Source: Ketobacter alkanivorans | Lineage (GTDB): Bacteria; Pseudomonadota; Gammaproteobacteria; Pseudomonadales; Ketobacteraceae | Assembly: GCF_002863865.1 (NCBI RefSeq) | Contig: NZ_CP022684.1 | Location: 682,001-746,000, forward strand | Reading direction: 5' to 3' | Length of the DNA: 64,000 nt | Shown here: in pieces, positions 56,038 through 64,000 of the stretch | Position numbering within the stretch: the stretch's first letter is position 1 | How the letters are laid out: each line of letters starts with the position of its first letter | The notes under the pieces: generated by a model | The model's database searches: none | What the model was told of the DNA's origin: nothing | The model's input: only the letters and a program-made list of their open reading frames with translations | Translations under genes and position numbers: made by a program

Positions 56038-56829
56038 TTAACTCAAGGCAGCTTGCTGTTGCGGCACAGGCTGCCCCATGGCCTCCCAGATCGCTTCCAT
56101 TGCCTCAACTGCACGCATCGGCAACTTGTAGTGTACAAACGGCGAGACCTCGGTAATACCCGGATTGATTTCAATCACCTTGGCATTCCACTTACGCGCT
56201 TCAAACACCGGCTGGGAAATATAAGGGAACACACTGGTCGTACCAACAGAAAACACCAGATCAAACCCTCGCATCATCTCACGATGTAACACTTCCACCG
56301 CAGGTTCCGGCAACATCTCACCAAACAGCACCACATTCGGGCGCATCACGCCGTGACATCGGGGGCAAATCGGCATTCCATCGATCTGGCTGTAGTCGTT
56401 TGCGATCATTTCATAGTGACATTTGGGGCAGCTAAGCTCTCCCACCTTGCCGTGAATTTCAATTAACTGTTGGCTGCCAGCCGCTCGATGAAAGCCATCG
56501 ATATTCTGAGTTAACACCCAGGTCTGAGGCTTTAGACGCTCCAGCTCTGCAATCAACCGATGCGCCAGGTTAAAACCGGCACCACGGCAAGCACGCTCTA
56601 CCTGCAGTAAGTACTTCCAGGTGATCTCTGGCCGTTGCCGTAACATATCGCCGGACAATGCAACCTCAATGGGCATGCCTTCTTCAGTGTCAGCATCATC
56701 ATACAAGCCACCAATACCGCGATAGGTCGGCAAACCAGAATCCGCCGAAAGGCCAGCCCCCGTAATGAAAAGTATACGGTGAGACTGGTCTATCAGATCG
56801 GCAATTTCCGTAAAATCAGGTTGTTTCAT
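56038..56829 (-). CDS. cobB: Sir2-family NAD-dependent protein deacylase
   Basis: A 263-residue sirtuin. The NAD-binding GAGLSADSGLPTYRG (about residues 25-39), the TQNIDGFHRAAG motif with the catalytic His in IEIHGKVGELSC, and a zinc site of four Cys (CPKC and CPRC, about 132-156) are all intact. GTTSVFPY and the INPG block complete the NAD site. It removes acetyl or succinyl groups from lysines. Symbol cobB is by family; class-III deacylase versus other specificity is not settled. It converges with the phage-like gene, 3 bases apart. Confidence 0.9.
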   Translation of the reverse strand: MKQPDFTEIADLIDQSHRILFITGAGLSADSGLPTYRGIGGLYDDADTEEGMPIEVALSGDMLRQRPEITWKYLLQVERACRGAGFNLAHRLIAELERLKPQTWVLTQNIDGFHRAAGSQQLIEIHGKVGELSCPKCHYEMIANDYSQIDGMPICPRCHGVMRPNVVLFGEMLPEPAVEVLHREMMRGFDLVFSVGTTSVFPYISQPVFEARKWNAKVIEINPGITEVSPFVHYKLPMRAVEAMEAIWEAMGQPVPQQQAALS

Positions 56830-56839
56830 TAAGAGAGTC

Positions 56840-58054
56840 TCACAGATTACCGCCGCCGCTCTGCTTTTGTTCCCGACAACACAGGGCAGTACTTTCTAAA
56901 GGCACCAGATGCATAAACATACGATCAATCAACCCCCTTGGATCACGATCCGTATCCGGCTCCAGCGTCACTCTACCCCAGGATAACCGCACCACCTCAC
57001 CCATCGCCGGGTAGCGATCCAACACATTGATATGGGACAGTTTCTCACGCAGGCTTTCTAACTGACTGTTCACCATCGGCTCAGTCCCCGTGAACATTAT
57101 TACAAAACGGCCACCGCTTGTGCGGCAGGCGCAATCTTCTTTATCCAGTAAAACCGTGCGTATCTTGCGTGCCATCTCACGCAGCAGATCATCACCACAC
57201 TCGGCCCCACGCTGTTCGTTAAAGTACGCAAAATGCTCCACATGCACCGCAACAAGCACCAGCCATTGACGGTTTTGGGTAGAAAAGCTCCAACTGGACA
57301 GCAATTTATCTTCGAAGGAAACGCGGTTCATCAGCCGGGTCACACGATCCAGGCTCGCCTCCTCGTTAATATGATCGTTGAGCTCCCGCAATTGATTCTT
57401 CTCATGCTGGATAAGCTCTGACTTTAGAAAACTCCCGCGAGACATTTTCTCAGTTTTAATGGAAACCATCACAGCAATCAGGGTTCCACTCACCATGAAA
57501 AACAACACATGAGCCGACACATCCAAACTCATGGTGTCGAGATACACTGTGCCACCCACCATCAACAACAGCACCAACCCAAGCGTGTTGGTAAAGTTCA
57601 ACGGAAGGCGCACAAACGTGAACACCACAACTTCGACAAAAAACACGTTGCAGTAATACATCATTTTTATGGGCTGGCTGATCTCCTGGGCCATCAGCAG
57701 CAGGCTGGCTGAAACCAGCAGCGTATTGACGGTGACAACCCAGTATTTCCAGGTCATGCGCTTGGACTTGCGCGCATATAGATAGGTGCCAAGGAACGCC
57801 GCGATGGCCACACCTCGAACCACTAATGTAAACACACTAAGATGAAGGCCGGTGCTCCACTCCACCACATAACTGGTGGACAACAGCAAAACCGCCAGCA
57901 AGGACGATATACGAATGGTTTCCCGGTACCAGTCCATTTGCGCTTCCTGGTATCGGGCTTCAAGTTCCTTCGAAAAGCCCATATCCAACCACGCACCGGA
58001 ACGAAGGTTCGCCAGTTGTTCTGTTACTTCTGTGTATCGCTTATTATTGTCCAC
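56840..58054 (-). CDS. membrane diguanylate-cyclase-like protein with degenerate GGDEF motif
   Basis: A 404-residue protein. It has an N-terminal helix-rich segment LEARYQEAQMDWYRET, about six membrane helices (about residues 47-185), and a GGDEF-type domain (about 235-395). The active-site sequence reads SGGRF (GGRF at 314-317), one residue shorter than GGDEF and without the acidic pair, so cyclase activity is probably lost; it may act as a receptor or regulator. The start is GTG at 58054. It shares its N-terminal layout with the intact cyclase gene 75 bases upstream and is probably a diverged duplicate. Its own stop is 10 bases before the cobB-type gene. Confidence 0.85.
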   Translation of the reverse strand: MDNNKRYTEVTEQLANLRSGAWLDMGFSKELEARYQEAQMDWYRETIRISSLLAVLLLSTSYVVEWSTGLHLSVFTLVVRGVAIAAFLGTYLYARKSKRMTWKYWVVTVNTLLVSASLLLMAQEISQPIKMMYYCNVFFVEVVVFTFVRLPLNFTNTLGLVLLLMVGGTVYLDTMSLDVSAHVLFFMVSGTLIAVMVSIKTEKMSRGSFLKSELIQHEKNQLRELNDHINEEASLDRVTRLMNRVSFEDKLLSSWSFSTQNRQWLVLVAVHVEHFAYFNEQRGAECGDDLLREMARKIRTVLLDKEDCACRTSGGRFVIMFTGTEPMVNSQLESLREKLSHINVLDRYPAMGEVVRLSWGRVTLEPDTDRDPRGLIDRMFMHLVPLESTALCCREQKQSGGGNL

Positions 58055-58129
58055 ATCCCTGACCGCGCAATCGAAACCCAGTAAAATTTCAGTTTACCCC
58101 CTCGTTCCCGTGCTTGCCAACAAAGAGCG

Positions 58130-59431
58130 TTAACCAACAGACTTAGGCGATGAATCCATCAACTTCTGACCTGACTCAACGGCAGGGCGATACACCTGGA
58201 TACGGTTGCGTCCGTTTTTCTTGGCCAAATACAGTGCTTCATCTGCCAGCCCCACCAGATCAGAAGCGACACTCTCCTCATCCGGCAACACGGCCGCCAC
58301 CCCCACACTGATAGTAACGAACTCATTAGCATGGGAAGTGGGGTGCGGAATTCTTAAATCTCTGACGCTTTGACATATGACTCGCGCCACGTTGGCAGCC
58401 TCCTCTTTATCCAGAGCAGGCAAAATAACGGCAAACTCTTCTCCACCGTAACGGGCAACAAGATCACCCGGACGTCGCACCGTTTGCTTCATGCATTGAG
58501 CAACCTGCTGAATACAGAGATCACCCTGCTGATGCCCAAAACTGTCATTGTAGGATTTGAAGAAGTCGATATCGCACATCAGAATCGCCAGGTTATAACC
58601 CCGACGTCGAGCACGACGCCATTCTTCATCCAGCACCTGATCGAACGACCGTCGGTTCCCAATCCCGGTAAGAGGATCAACTTCCGCCAGATCCTTCAAT
58701 CGGGAATTCAGTTTTTTGAGTTGTTGGTTTTTACGATGGATAAGCAACTTCTGCAAGAACTCTCGGCGACTGGAACGGTCACTGCTGTATTGCGCCAGCA
58801 AACACAAACCGATCGCGCCAACACTTAGAAAAAGGTAGTACGCCAAGAACGAAAATACACCACCAAATGGCATCAATATGAGCAGATAGCTCACCACAAA
58901 AAGCAAACCACTGGTTAATGCAGGCCAGAAGCGCATTTTACCTATGGTCAGACCTGCCATAATAATCGCCAGCTCACTGATCAAATAAAGGCCTTTGGCC
59001 TCGTCCGGCACCACTCTTATCATTGTCAACGTGGTGACAGACAACCAGAACAGCCCCAACACCACCAGCTTGTCCAAATAACTATCGAATTTACGGGAGT
59101 GCACCAGAAACCAAATGGACACCAGACCTGGCAGCCCCATGGCATATCGAATCTTGAGAATAGGTTCTACTTGAGCGCCCAGCAGCAACCAGTCGAACAG
59201 ACCGTATAGTGCGTAGAGGGCCACCAGTATGTTGACCAATTGACGAATATAGCGTCGATCACGCAATCCGCAGTAACGACGGTAGCGATCCTCTAAACCA
59301 CCGGCAAACCGCAGCCGCATTCGGTTCACATAAAATTGTCCATGCAATTCTGAGCGAACCAAAGGCTGACTTTCGTGGTCGTCTGGGCCGTTGGGGCCTT
59401 CAGGGGACAGGGAGTGTCGCGAATTTTCCAC
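58130..59431 (-). CDS. membrane diguanylate cyclase
   Basis: A 433-residue protein. A helical segment LEDRYRRYCGLRDRRYIRQ precedes about six membrane helices (about residues 70-215) and a C-terminal GGDEF domain (about 265-425). The intact active site GGEEF is at 329-333, with IGNRRSFDQVLDEEW and LMCDIDFFKSYNDSFGHQQGD as the family core. It should make c-di-GMP from GTP in response to a membrane signal. The start is GTG at 59431, supported by agg seven bases upstream. It is the first gene of a tandem pair with a degenerate relative. Confidence 0.92.
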   Translation of the reverse strand: MENSRHSLSPEGPNGPDDHESQPLVRSELHGQFYVNRMRLRFAGGLEDRYRRYCGLRDRRYIRQLVNILVALYALYGLFDWLLLGAQVEPILKIRYAMGLPGLVSIWFLVHSRKFDSYLDKLVVLGLFWLSVTTLTMIRVVPDEAKGLYLISELAIIMAGLTIGKMRFWPALTSGLLFVVSYLLILMPFGGVFSFLAYYLFLSVGAIGLCLLAQYSSDRSSRREFLQKLLIHRKNQQLKKLNSRLKDLAEVDPLTGIGNRRSFDQVLDEEWRRARRRGYNLAILMCDIDFFKSYNDSFGHQQGDLCIQQVAQCMKQTVRRPGDLVARYGGEEFAVILPALDKEEAANVARVICQSVRDLRIPHPTSHANEFVTISVGVAAVLPDEESVASDLVGLADEALYLAKKNGRNRIQVYRPAVESGQKLMDSSPKSVG

Positions 59432-59508
59432 TCATGTACCTGCTGTCTGCGAGCGTTATTAGTTTTATTCTAACAGTATAGTAAGTAGAAAAACCTGTGC
59501 GCTAATAC

Positions 59509-59533
59509 AAAAATGCCCTCTTGCTAGAGGGCA
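59509..59533 (-). terminator. rho-independent terminator after the thioredoxin-TPR gene
   Basis: On the minus strand, a stem tgccctc / gagggca with a 6-base loop is followed by five T residues. It begins about 21 bases after the stop of the YbbN-type gene. Confidence 0.85.
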
Positions 59534-59554
59534 CTAAAGCAGCGGCTGTATTGA

Positions 59555-60430
59555 TCAATGCAGGCAGGCAAACAGGCGGCGGCGGTAACTGGCAACAACC
59601 GGATCGCTCCCCATCAGTTCAATCAACTTCAAAATCGCCAGACGCCCACCATCCTCTTTGAATTCGCGATCTTTTTGCACGATCTCCAAAAACAGCTCCA
59701 GTGCGGCATCCGGTTCACCGGCCAACACACAATTGGCACCCAGATAATATTTTGCTTCCAGATCATCACTGTTCTGCGCGACACGATATTGAAGGGATTC
59801 TACCGTTTCAAAACCTTTCAGTTCCTGTAGAAAAAACAAGCGTGCCAATGTAGCGGCTTTAGCCTTATCGTCACTGATGTTATCCAGAACCTGCTGAGCT
59901 TCTTCCAGCCGCTCAACATCCATCAACACCTCCGCCATCAACACCTGGTGTTTAAGCTCCGAGGGCTGCTCTGCAATCGCTGACTGCAATGCTTCTATGG
60001 CCTGGTCGTATGCACCCATGCGACGAGCCCTTTCTATCTGGGCAAAAAAGTCGTTGGAGAGGTCTTCTTCCTGGTCATCAGCTTCTGGGGCGTCACCAAG
60101 ATAAGGTGCGAGTAATGCACGGATTTCCGATTCGGTCTGGGCACCATTCAATTCGCCAGCCAATTGCCCTTGCACGATCAACTTTAATGATGGAACGCCA
60201 CGAACACCCAGCTGCTGAACCAGCATTTGGTTGGCATCGGCATCGACTTTCGCGAGAATGAACTGGCCCGCATACTCGTGGGCAATTTTTTCAAGAATAG
60301 GAGCCAGCGCCTTGCATGGCTCACACCACTCGGCCCAAAAATCCAAAAGCACCGGCATGCGCGCAGAAAACTGCACCACATCATTAATATTCTGCGGGTT
60401 TACGTCGACGATGTAATTTGTTTCTGACAT
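59555..60430 (-). CDS. thioredoxin-TPR co-chaperone (YbbN/CnoX-like)
   Basis: A 291-residue protein with a thioredoxin domain (about residues 7-112, active site WAEWCEPC, an intact CxxC) and a C-terminal TPR region (about 120-285, for example ARRMGAYDQAIEALQSAI). E. coli YbbN (CnoX) holds substrates for GroEL and protects them from oxidation but lacks the first Cys, so this version should be redox-active. Length matches the family (about 284). It is followed by a terminator and stands alone. Confidence 0.9.
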   Translation of the reverse strand: MSETNYIVDVNPQNINDVVQFSARMPVLLDFWAEWCEPCKALAPILEKIAHEYAGQFILAKVDADANQMLVQQLGVRGVPSLKLIVQGQLAGELNGAQTESEIRALLAPYLGDAPEADDQEEDLSNDFFAQIERARRMGAYDQAIEALQSAIAEQPSELKHQVLMAEVLMDVERLEEAQQVLDNISDDKAKAATLARLFFLQELKGFETVESLQYRVAQNSDDLEAKYYLGANCVLAGEPDAALELFLEIVQKDREFKEDGGRLAILKLIELMGSDPVVASYRRRLFACLH

Positions 60431-60547
60431 GGCTATCCCAATTCACATATTACTAATGCTGTTATTGGGATAGGAGAGTAACCGCACCGCCAGATGGAGT
60501 CAAAGAAACTATGCGATGAAGCTACGTTACGAATCTGCGTATCCAGC

Positions 60548-60997
60548 TTATGCCAAAGCGACTGGGCTACTGTTGCCGGCTTCATCTTCACGCCGACATT
60601 CTGACAATACCTCTGCGGCCTGAGCGTGCCCCCGGTCAGCGGCCAAAGCCAGCCAGTGTGTTGCAGCTTTACTGTCCTGATGAGTGAGGCTGCCATCGAA
60701 ATAGGCCTTACCCAACTGAAACTGGGCTTCGGTATCACCTGCCTTGGCAGCCATACGAATGTATTCGAGCCCACTACGCTTCACTGCCCGCCCGACACCT
60801 GAACGATACAAGAGACAGCCCAACTGCGACATCGCGGAAAGATGACCGTGATCAGCAGAATACTGCAACATTTTGAGCGAGAAACGCGACGGATAAATAC
60901 GCCCGCGCTGATTTTGAATATCGATGATGCGATTCGCTGCGCGAAACGAAAAACGCGCAATCATGCTGCACTCATTGTTAATGCTATCTGCAATCAT
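60548..60997 (-). CDS. Sel1-like repeat protein
   Basis: A 149-residue protein with two to three Sel1-type helical repeats (about residues 40-135: LQYSADHGHLSAMSQLGCLL, IRMAAKAGDTEAQFQLGKAY, LALAADRGHAQAAEVLSE). Such proteins mediate protein contacts. The start is uncertain: TTG at 61021 lacks a ribosome site, so ATG at 60997 with a preceding GGGGA is preferred, and ATG at 60964 is possible. No signal peptide is present. Partners are unknown. Confidence 0.75.
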   Translation of the reverse strand: MIADSINNECSMIARFSFRAANRIIDIQNQRGRIYPSRFSLKMLQYSADHGHLSAMSQLGCLLYRSGVGRAVKRSGLEYIRMAAKAGDTEAQFQLGKAYFDGSLTHQDSKAATHWLALAADRGHAQAAEVLSECRREDEAGNSSPVALA

Positions 60998-61021
60998 TTC
61001 CCCAACCACTGATCCATTCAA

Positions 61022-61394
61022 ATACAGTACTTATGAAAGCCGGGCCCCAAGCCTGGATTAACAATGGGCGCATAGGCTACTCCCATTAAACTCCGTTGCC
61101 AACACGGAATTCATATTTCGATACACTCGATTAATAGACGCGAAAACTATCCACATTTTCTGTGGAAAACTCTGTGGATGTTTTGGTGACAAGACGCCGA
61201 AACCTCCAGCAGATCTAACACCCATACAGATTGATCAATATCTAACCAAATAAAATATCCATATTTTTCAATACCTTACGAAAACCAAAGCAAAATATCA
61301 GCAAGTTACATCAACTTCTTAACAATATGTGGGAAGTGATACAGCCTGTTAACAACAAGTCGGTTAGGTTTCACTATCTACAGAATGGAGGCAT
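61022..61394. other. gene-free region with clustered DnaA-box-like words and an AT-rich stretch
   Basis: Roughly 370 bases without a coding frame. Three words resembling DnaA boxes lie in 35 bases. CTATCCACA is at 61147-61155; tgtggaaaa at 61161-61169 reads TTTTCCACA on the other strand and matches TTWTNCACA; tgtggatgt at 61173-61181 reads ACATCCACA. A clearly AT-rich run of about 140 bases follows (61200-61340). It could bind DnaA as a regulator or titration site. It is not near dnaA or mnmG, so it is not a likely chromosome origin. Confidence 0.35.
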
Positions 61395-61422
61395 AAAAAA
61401 ACCGGCTTGAGCCGGTTTTTTT
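61395..61422 (-). terminator. terminator after the phasin gene
   Basis: A perfect 7-base-pair stem (aaccggc / gccggtt) with a 4-base loop is flanked by A and T runs on both sides, so it can work in either direction. It lies directly after the phasin stop codon on the minus strand. Confidence 0.9.
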
Positions 61423-61423
61423 A

Positions 61424-61873
61424 TTATTTGGCGCCGTTGGCAGAGCTGGATCTGCGTTTGACGGCGGCTTTCTCCACCTTACCGAGCAGCTGTTCCAGCT
61501 CGGCAATACGCTGATTCAAGTTATCCACATCGGCACGGGTGGGTATGTTCAGTCGATGCAATGCTTTGGAGACCCGCAAATCAAATGCTTTTTCGACCTT
61601 CTCCCAAGATCCTGTGGCACGAGCACGTACCGTTTCAACCTTTTCCTTGGCAACATTCAGCGGCTTATCGACAATGGCACGGGTCTTAGCTTCTAGCTTC
61701 TCACCATCCTGAACCAGTGAATCAAACAGTTTGCCGCCCTCTTCTTCGGCTTTTGAATACGCACCCAGCCCGGCCAACCAGATTTGATTGGCCGATTCCT
61801 TTACGCGATCCGCCATATGTTCTGCTATCTGGCTTACCTGCTTGTCTGATCCTGATGTCTTTTTCTCACCCAT
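61424..61873 (-). CDS. phasin family protein (PHA granule associated)
   Basis: A 149-residue amphipathic helical protein. The start QIAEHMADRVKESANQIWLAGLGAYSKAEEEGGKLFDSLV, read in segments, matches the PhaI/PhaF-type phasin pattern (W..GLGA..RA..EG...F..LV..G). The C-terminal half has a leucine-rich helix VDNLNQRIAELEQLL and a short Lys/Arg/Ala tail. It coats polyhydroxyalkanoate granules or a related storage lipid. It lacks the long Lys/Pro/Ala DNA-binding tail of PhaF, so PhaI-like is more likely. The polymerase genes are not in this window. Strong terminator downstream. Confidence 0.87.
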   Translation of the reverse strand: MGEKKTSGSDKQVSQIAEHMADRVKESANQIWLAGLGAYSKAEEEGGKLFDSLVQDGEKLEAKTRAIVDKPLNVAKEKVETVRARATGSWEKVEKAFDLRVSKALHRLNIPTRADVDNLNQRIAELEQLLGKVEKAAVKRRSSSANGAK

Positions 61874-62097
61874 GATGATCTCTCTTGCTGTGTTGCACGT
61901 ACCGAAGCGACAAAATCACGAGGCATCGGTTTAAATGATTCTACATTCGTCATGTGGACGACAATCGTACCACTTTAACAAGCCACTTTAGAATATTCAT
62001 ACTAGATTGATGGACAGCGGGGGTCATGGCCTTCAACCGGAGGGAAAAGCATGTACAATGCGGGCTTTCCTCTGGCGCAAACACCGTACAGCATCCC
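61874..62097. other. intergenic region between phasin and mfd
   Basis: 224 bases between divergent genes; both promoters are expected here. No regulator site was identified. The mfd ATG at 62098 lies within cccatgacg, and no strong Shine-Dalgarno precedes it. Confidence 0.35.
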
Positions 62098-64000
62098 ATG
62101 ACGATTGATTTTCTTGATAATTTTCCCAGCAAACCCGGCGATCAACGGATTTGGAGCAACCTGAAAGGCAGTGGGCAGGCGTGGGCACTGGCACAGTCCG
62201 CCCGCCACCACAAAGGGTTGATTCTGGTGATCACACCGGACACCCAGAGCGCCCTGCAGCTGGAACTGGAAATCCCCTTCTACGCCGATAAAAATCTGGA
62301 GCTGCTGACGTTTCCAGACTGGGAAACGCTGCCCTATGACAGTTTCTCCCCCCACCAGGACATAATTTCGCAGCGGCTGGCAACGCTGAATCGGCTGCCA
62401 ACACTGACTCAGGGCATTCTTATTGTGCCGGTTTCCACACTCATGCACCGCATCGCGCCGCCGTCGTTTCTTGCGAGCCAGACCCTGCTGCTGGACATAG
62501 GCCAGAAGTTTGAGCTGCACCTGGTCAGGAAACAACTGGAGCAGGCTGGTTATCGTGCCGTTGACACCGTCTTGGATCATGGCGAATACGCCGTTCGCGG
62601 CGCCATCATGGATCTGTTTCCCATGGGCAGCCAAGTGCCCTACCGAATTGAGTTATTTGACGACGAAATCGACACCCTGCGCTCCTTCGACCCCGAGACT
62701 CAGCGCTCCATCGATAAAGTTGAGCAAGTCCGCCTGCTGCCAGCCAAGGAATTCCCCCTCCACGATCAAGCCATCAGCGGATTCAAAGAGCGTTTTAAAC
62801 AACAGTTCGACGCAGATCCCCGCAGCTGCCCTGTGTATCAGGACATAAGCGATGGCATTACCAGTGCCGGTATTGAGTACTATCTGCCTTTGTTCTTTAA
62901 AGGTACTGCCACGCTGTTTGACTATTTACCAGACCATACGCTGGCCTTCACACCGGAAACACTGCAAAGCAGCGCCGACCATTTTTGGACTGACTGCAAC
63001 AATCGCTATGAAGAGCTGCGCTACGACCGTATGCGCCCGATCCTGCCGCCTGCAAACCTGTTTCTGGCCAGCGATGAACTGAACCGTGCCCTCAAAGAAT
63101 TGCCAAGAGTGAGCGTACGCAGCGGCCTGGGGGAGGTAGATAAAGATCACCACACCGACCTGCCCTTGAGCACCCCTCCCGATCTGCCCATCAACGCCAA
63201 AGCCACCAATCCGTTGATGCATGTGGAAGCCTATTGCATGGGGGCCAAGGAGCAACAGCGCAGGATTCTGTTCGTAGCGGAATCTGCCGGCCGACGCGAC
63301 ACCCTGCTGGATCTGCTGCAACGCATCCGCATCAAGCCGAAACCCGCTGAACGGTGGGCCGACTTTCTGGCAGAGAAAAAAGCAGCCGTGATGATCGCTG
63401 TGGCACCTTTAAGTGCCGGGCTGGTACTGGATGATCCCAGTGTCTGCGTGATCACTGAATCCCAGCTGTTTGGCAACCGTGTCATGCAGCGCCGTCGTCG
63501 CAAACGTGGCGATGACAACGCCGAAAACGTAATCCGCAACCTGACCGAGTTAAATCCCAACGACCCGGTAGTACACATAGATCACGGTGTCGGCCGCTAC
63601 AAGGGCTTGCAGACACTGGAAATCGACGGCCAGAAACAGGAGTTCCTGACCCTCGAATACGCCAATGAAGCCAAACTCTACGTGCCGGTGTCGTCTCTGC
63701 ATCTGATCAGCCGCTATTCTGGTGCCAGCGACAGCATGGCACCCTTGCATCGACTGGGTACCGATCAGTGGACCAAGGAAAAACGCAAAGCAGCCGAACA
63801 GATTCACGACACCGCGGCTGAACTGCTGAATATTTACGCTCGCCGAGCCGCCAAACCCGGCCATGCATTCGACCTTAACCGCCAGGATTACGAAGCCTTT
63901 TGTGAAGGTTTTCCGTTTGAAGAAACCCCGGATCAACAGGCCGCCATCGACGCCGTGATCGCAGACATGACCTCCGATCGACCTACTGACCGTCTGGTGT
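62098..64000 (+). CDS. mfd: transcription-repair coupling factor, 5' part (truncated by window edge)
   Basis: The first 634 codons of Mfd, open to the last base of the window. Residues 1 to about 330 form the UvrB-homology region that recruits UvrA. Residues about 488-560 form the RNA-polymerase-interacting CarD-like domain (VVHIDHGVGRYKG, EFLTLEYANEAKLYVPVSSL). The sequence ends at SDRPTDRLV, just before the Walker A motif of the translocase. Mfd pushes stalled polymerase off DNA lesions and brings in UvrABC. Complete E. coli Mfd has 1148 residues, so about 45% lies outside. The start is ATG at 62098 (MTIDFLDNFP). Confidence 0.95.
   Translation, partial: MTIDFLDNFPSKPGDQRIWSNLKGSGQAWALAQSARHHKGLILVITPDTQSALQLELEIPFYADKNLELLTFPDWETLPYDSFSPHQDIISQRLATLNRLPTLTQGILIVPVSTLMHRIAPPSFLASQTLLLDIGQKFELHLVRKQLEQAGYRAVDTVLDHGEYAVRGAIMDLFPMGSQVPYRIELFDDEIDTLRSFDPETQRSIDKVEQVRLLPAKEFPLHDQAISGFKERFKQQFDADPRSCPVYQDISDGITSAGIEYYLPLFFKGTATLFDYLPDHTLAFTPETLQSSADHFWTDCNNRYEELRYDRMRPILPPANLFLASDELNRALKELPRVSVRSGLGEVDKDHHTDLPLSTPPDLPINAKATNPLMHVEAYCMGAKEQQRRILFVAESAGRRDTLLDLLQRIRIKPKPAERWADFLAEKKAAVMIAVAPLSAGLVLDDPSVCVITESQLFGNRVMQRRRRKRGDDNAENVIRNLTELNPNDPVVHIDHGVGRYKGLQTLEIDGQKQEFLTLEYANEAKLYVPVSSLHLISRYSGASDSMAPLHRLGTDQWTKEKRKAAEQIHDTAAELLNIYARRAAKPGHAFDLNRQDYEAFCEGFPFEETPDQQAAIDAVIADMTSDRPTDRLV

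Noticed and set aside
61100-61394. Chromosomal replication origin (oriC)
   Set aside because: DnaA-like words are present, but dnaA, dnaN, mnmG and the usual array of boxes with 13-mers are absent; only one word fits the consensus fully.

Overview
The window reads as chromosomal DNA of a free-living, probably marine gammaproteobacterium. The support is a set of genes typical of that class: pdxB, an Xni-type exonuclease, rlmM, epmC, greB, tusA, the glnK-amtB pair, ccoNOQP-ccoGHIS, a phasin and mfd. An Oceanospirillales or Alcanivoracaceae-like host is possible, but this is a guess from gene content. No rRNA, tRNA, CRISPR array, insertion sequence or integrase was seen.

Layout. 1-5000: an NAD-kinase-like protein, a membrane protein, pdxB, a broken fructosamine-kinase gene and an exonuclease. 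5000-15362: the most unusual block, a ten-gene same-strand cluster. It encodes two TPR lipoproteins, a small exported protein, one ExbB/TolQ-like and two ExbD/TolR-like proteins, a TonB-like protein with an AgmX/PglI-type C-terminus, a TlpA-like thioredoxin, an acidic exported protein and a large TPR/coiled-coil protein. It resembles the proton-driven Agl-Glt (gliding) and Agl-Nfs (spore coat) machines of Myxococcus. Here it probably forms an envelope-spanning motor of unknown purpose.

15400-21413: a DUF3592-like protein, a Nudix-like protein, a DUF4139-type exported protein, an arylsulfatase and an exported HAD phosphatase. 21465-30000 (minus strand): a second-type FtsH, a PAS-GGDEF-EAL protein, ApbE, an SDR, GreB, a hypothetical protein, CobO and EpmC. 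30129-41226: a MATE pump, a conserved hypothetical, a giant FG-GAP/RTX/LamG lipoprotein, an AmpG-like carrier with TusA, a monooxygenase-fold protein, RlmM, a MaoC hydratase and an SCP2 protein.

41472-43198: glnK-amtB for ammonium sensing and uptake, with a candidate sigma-54 promoter. 43473-52100: the cbb3 oxidase operon ccoNOQP, preceded by a well-formed FNR/Anr class II promoter. It is followed by ccoGHIS and a TauE/SafE-like membrane protein, so copper delivery and assembly sit beside the oxidase they serve. 52132-62097: a cardiolipin-synthase-like protein, a KefB-type antiporter, a phage-like singleton, a sirtuin, two related diguanylate cyclases (one with a degenerate active site), a YbbN-type co-chaperone, a Sel1 protein and a phasin. 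mfd starts at 62098 and runs off the right edge.

Limits: all functions are read from recognised family motifs by eye. No database search was possible.
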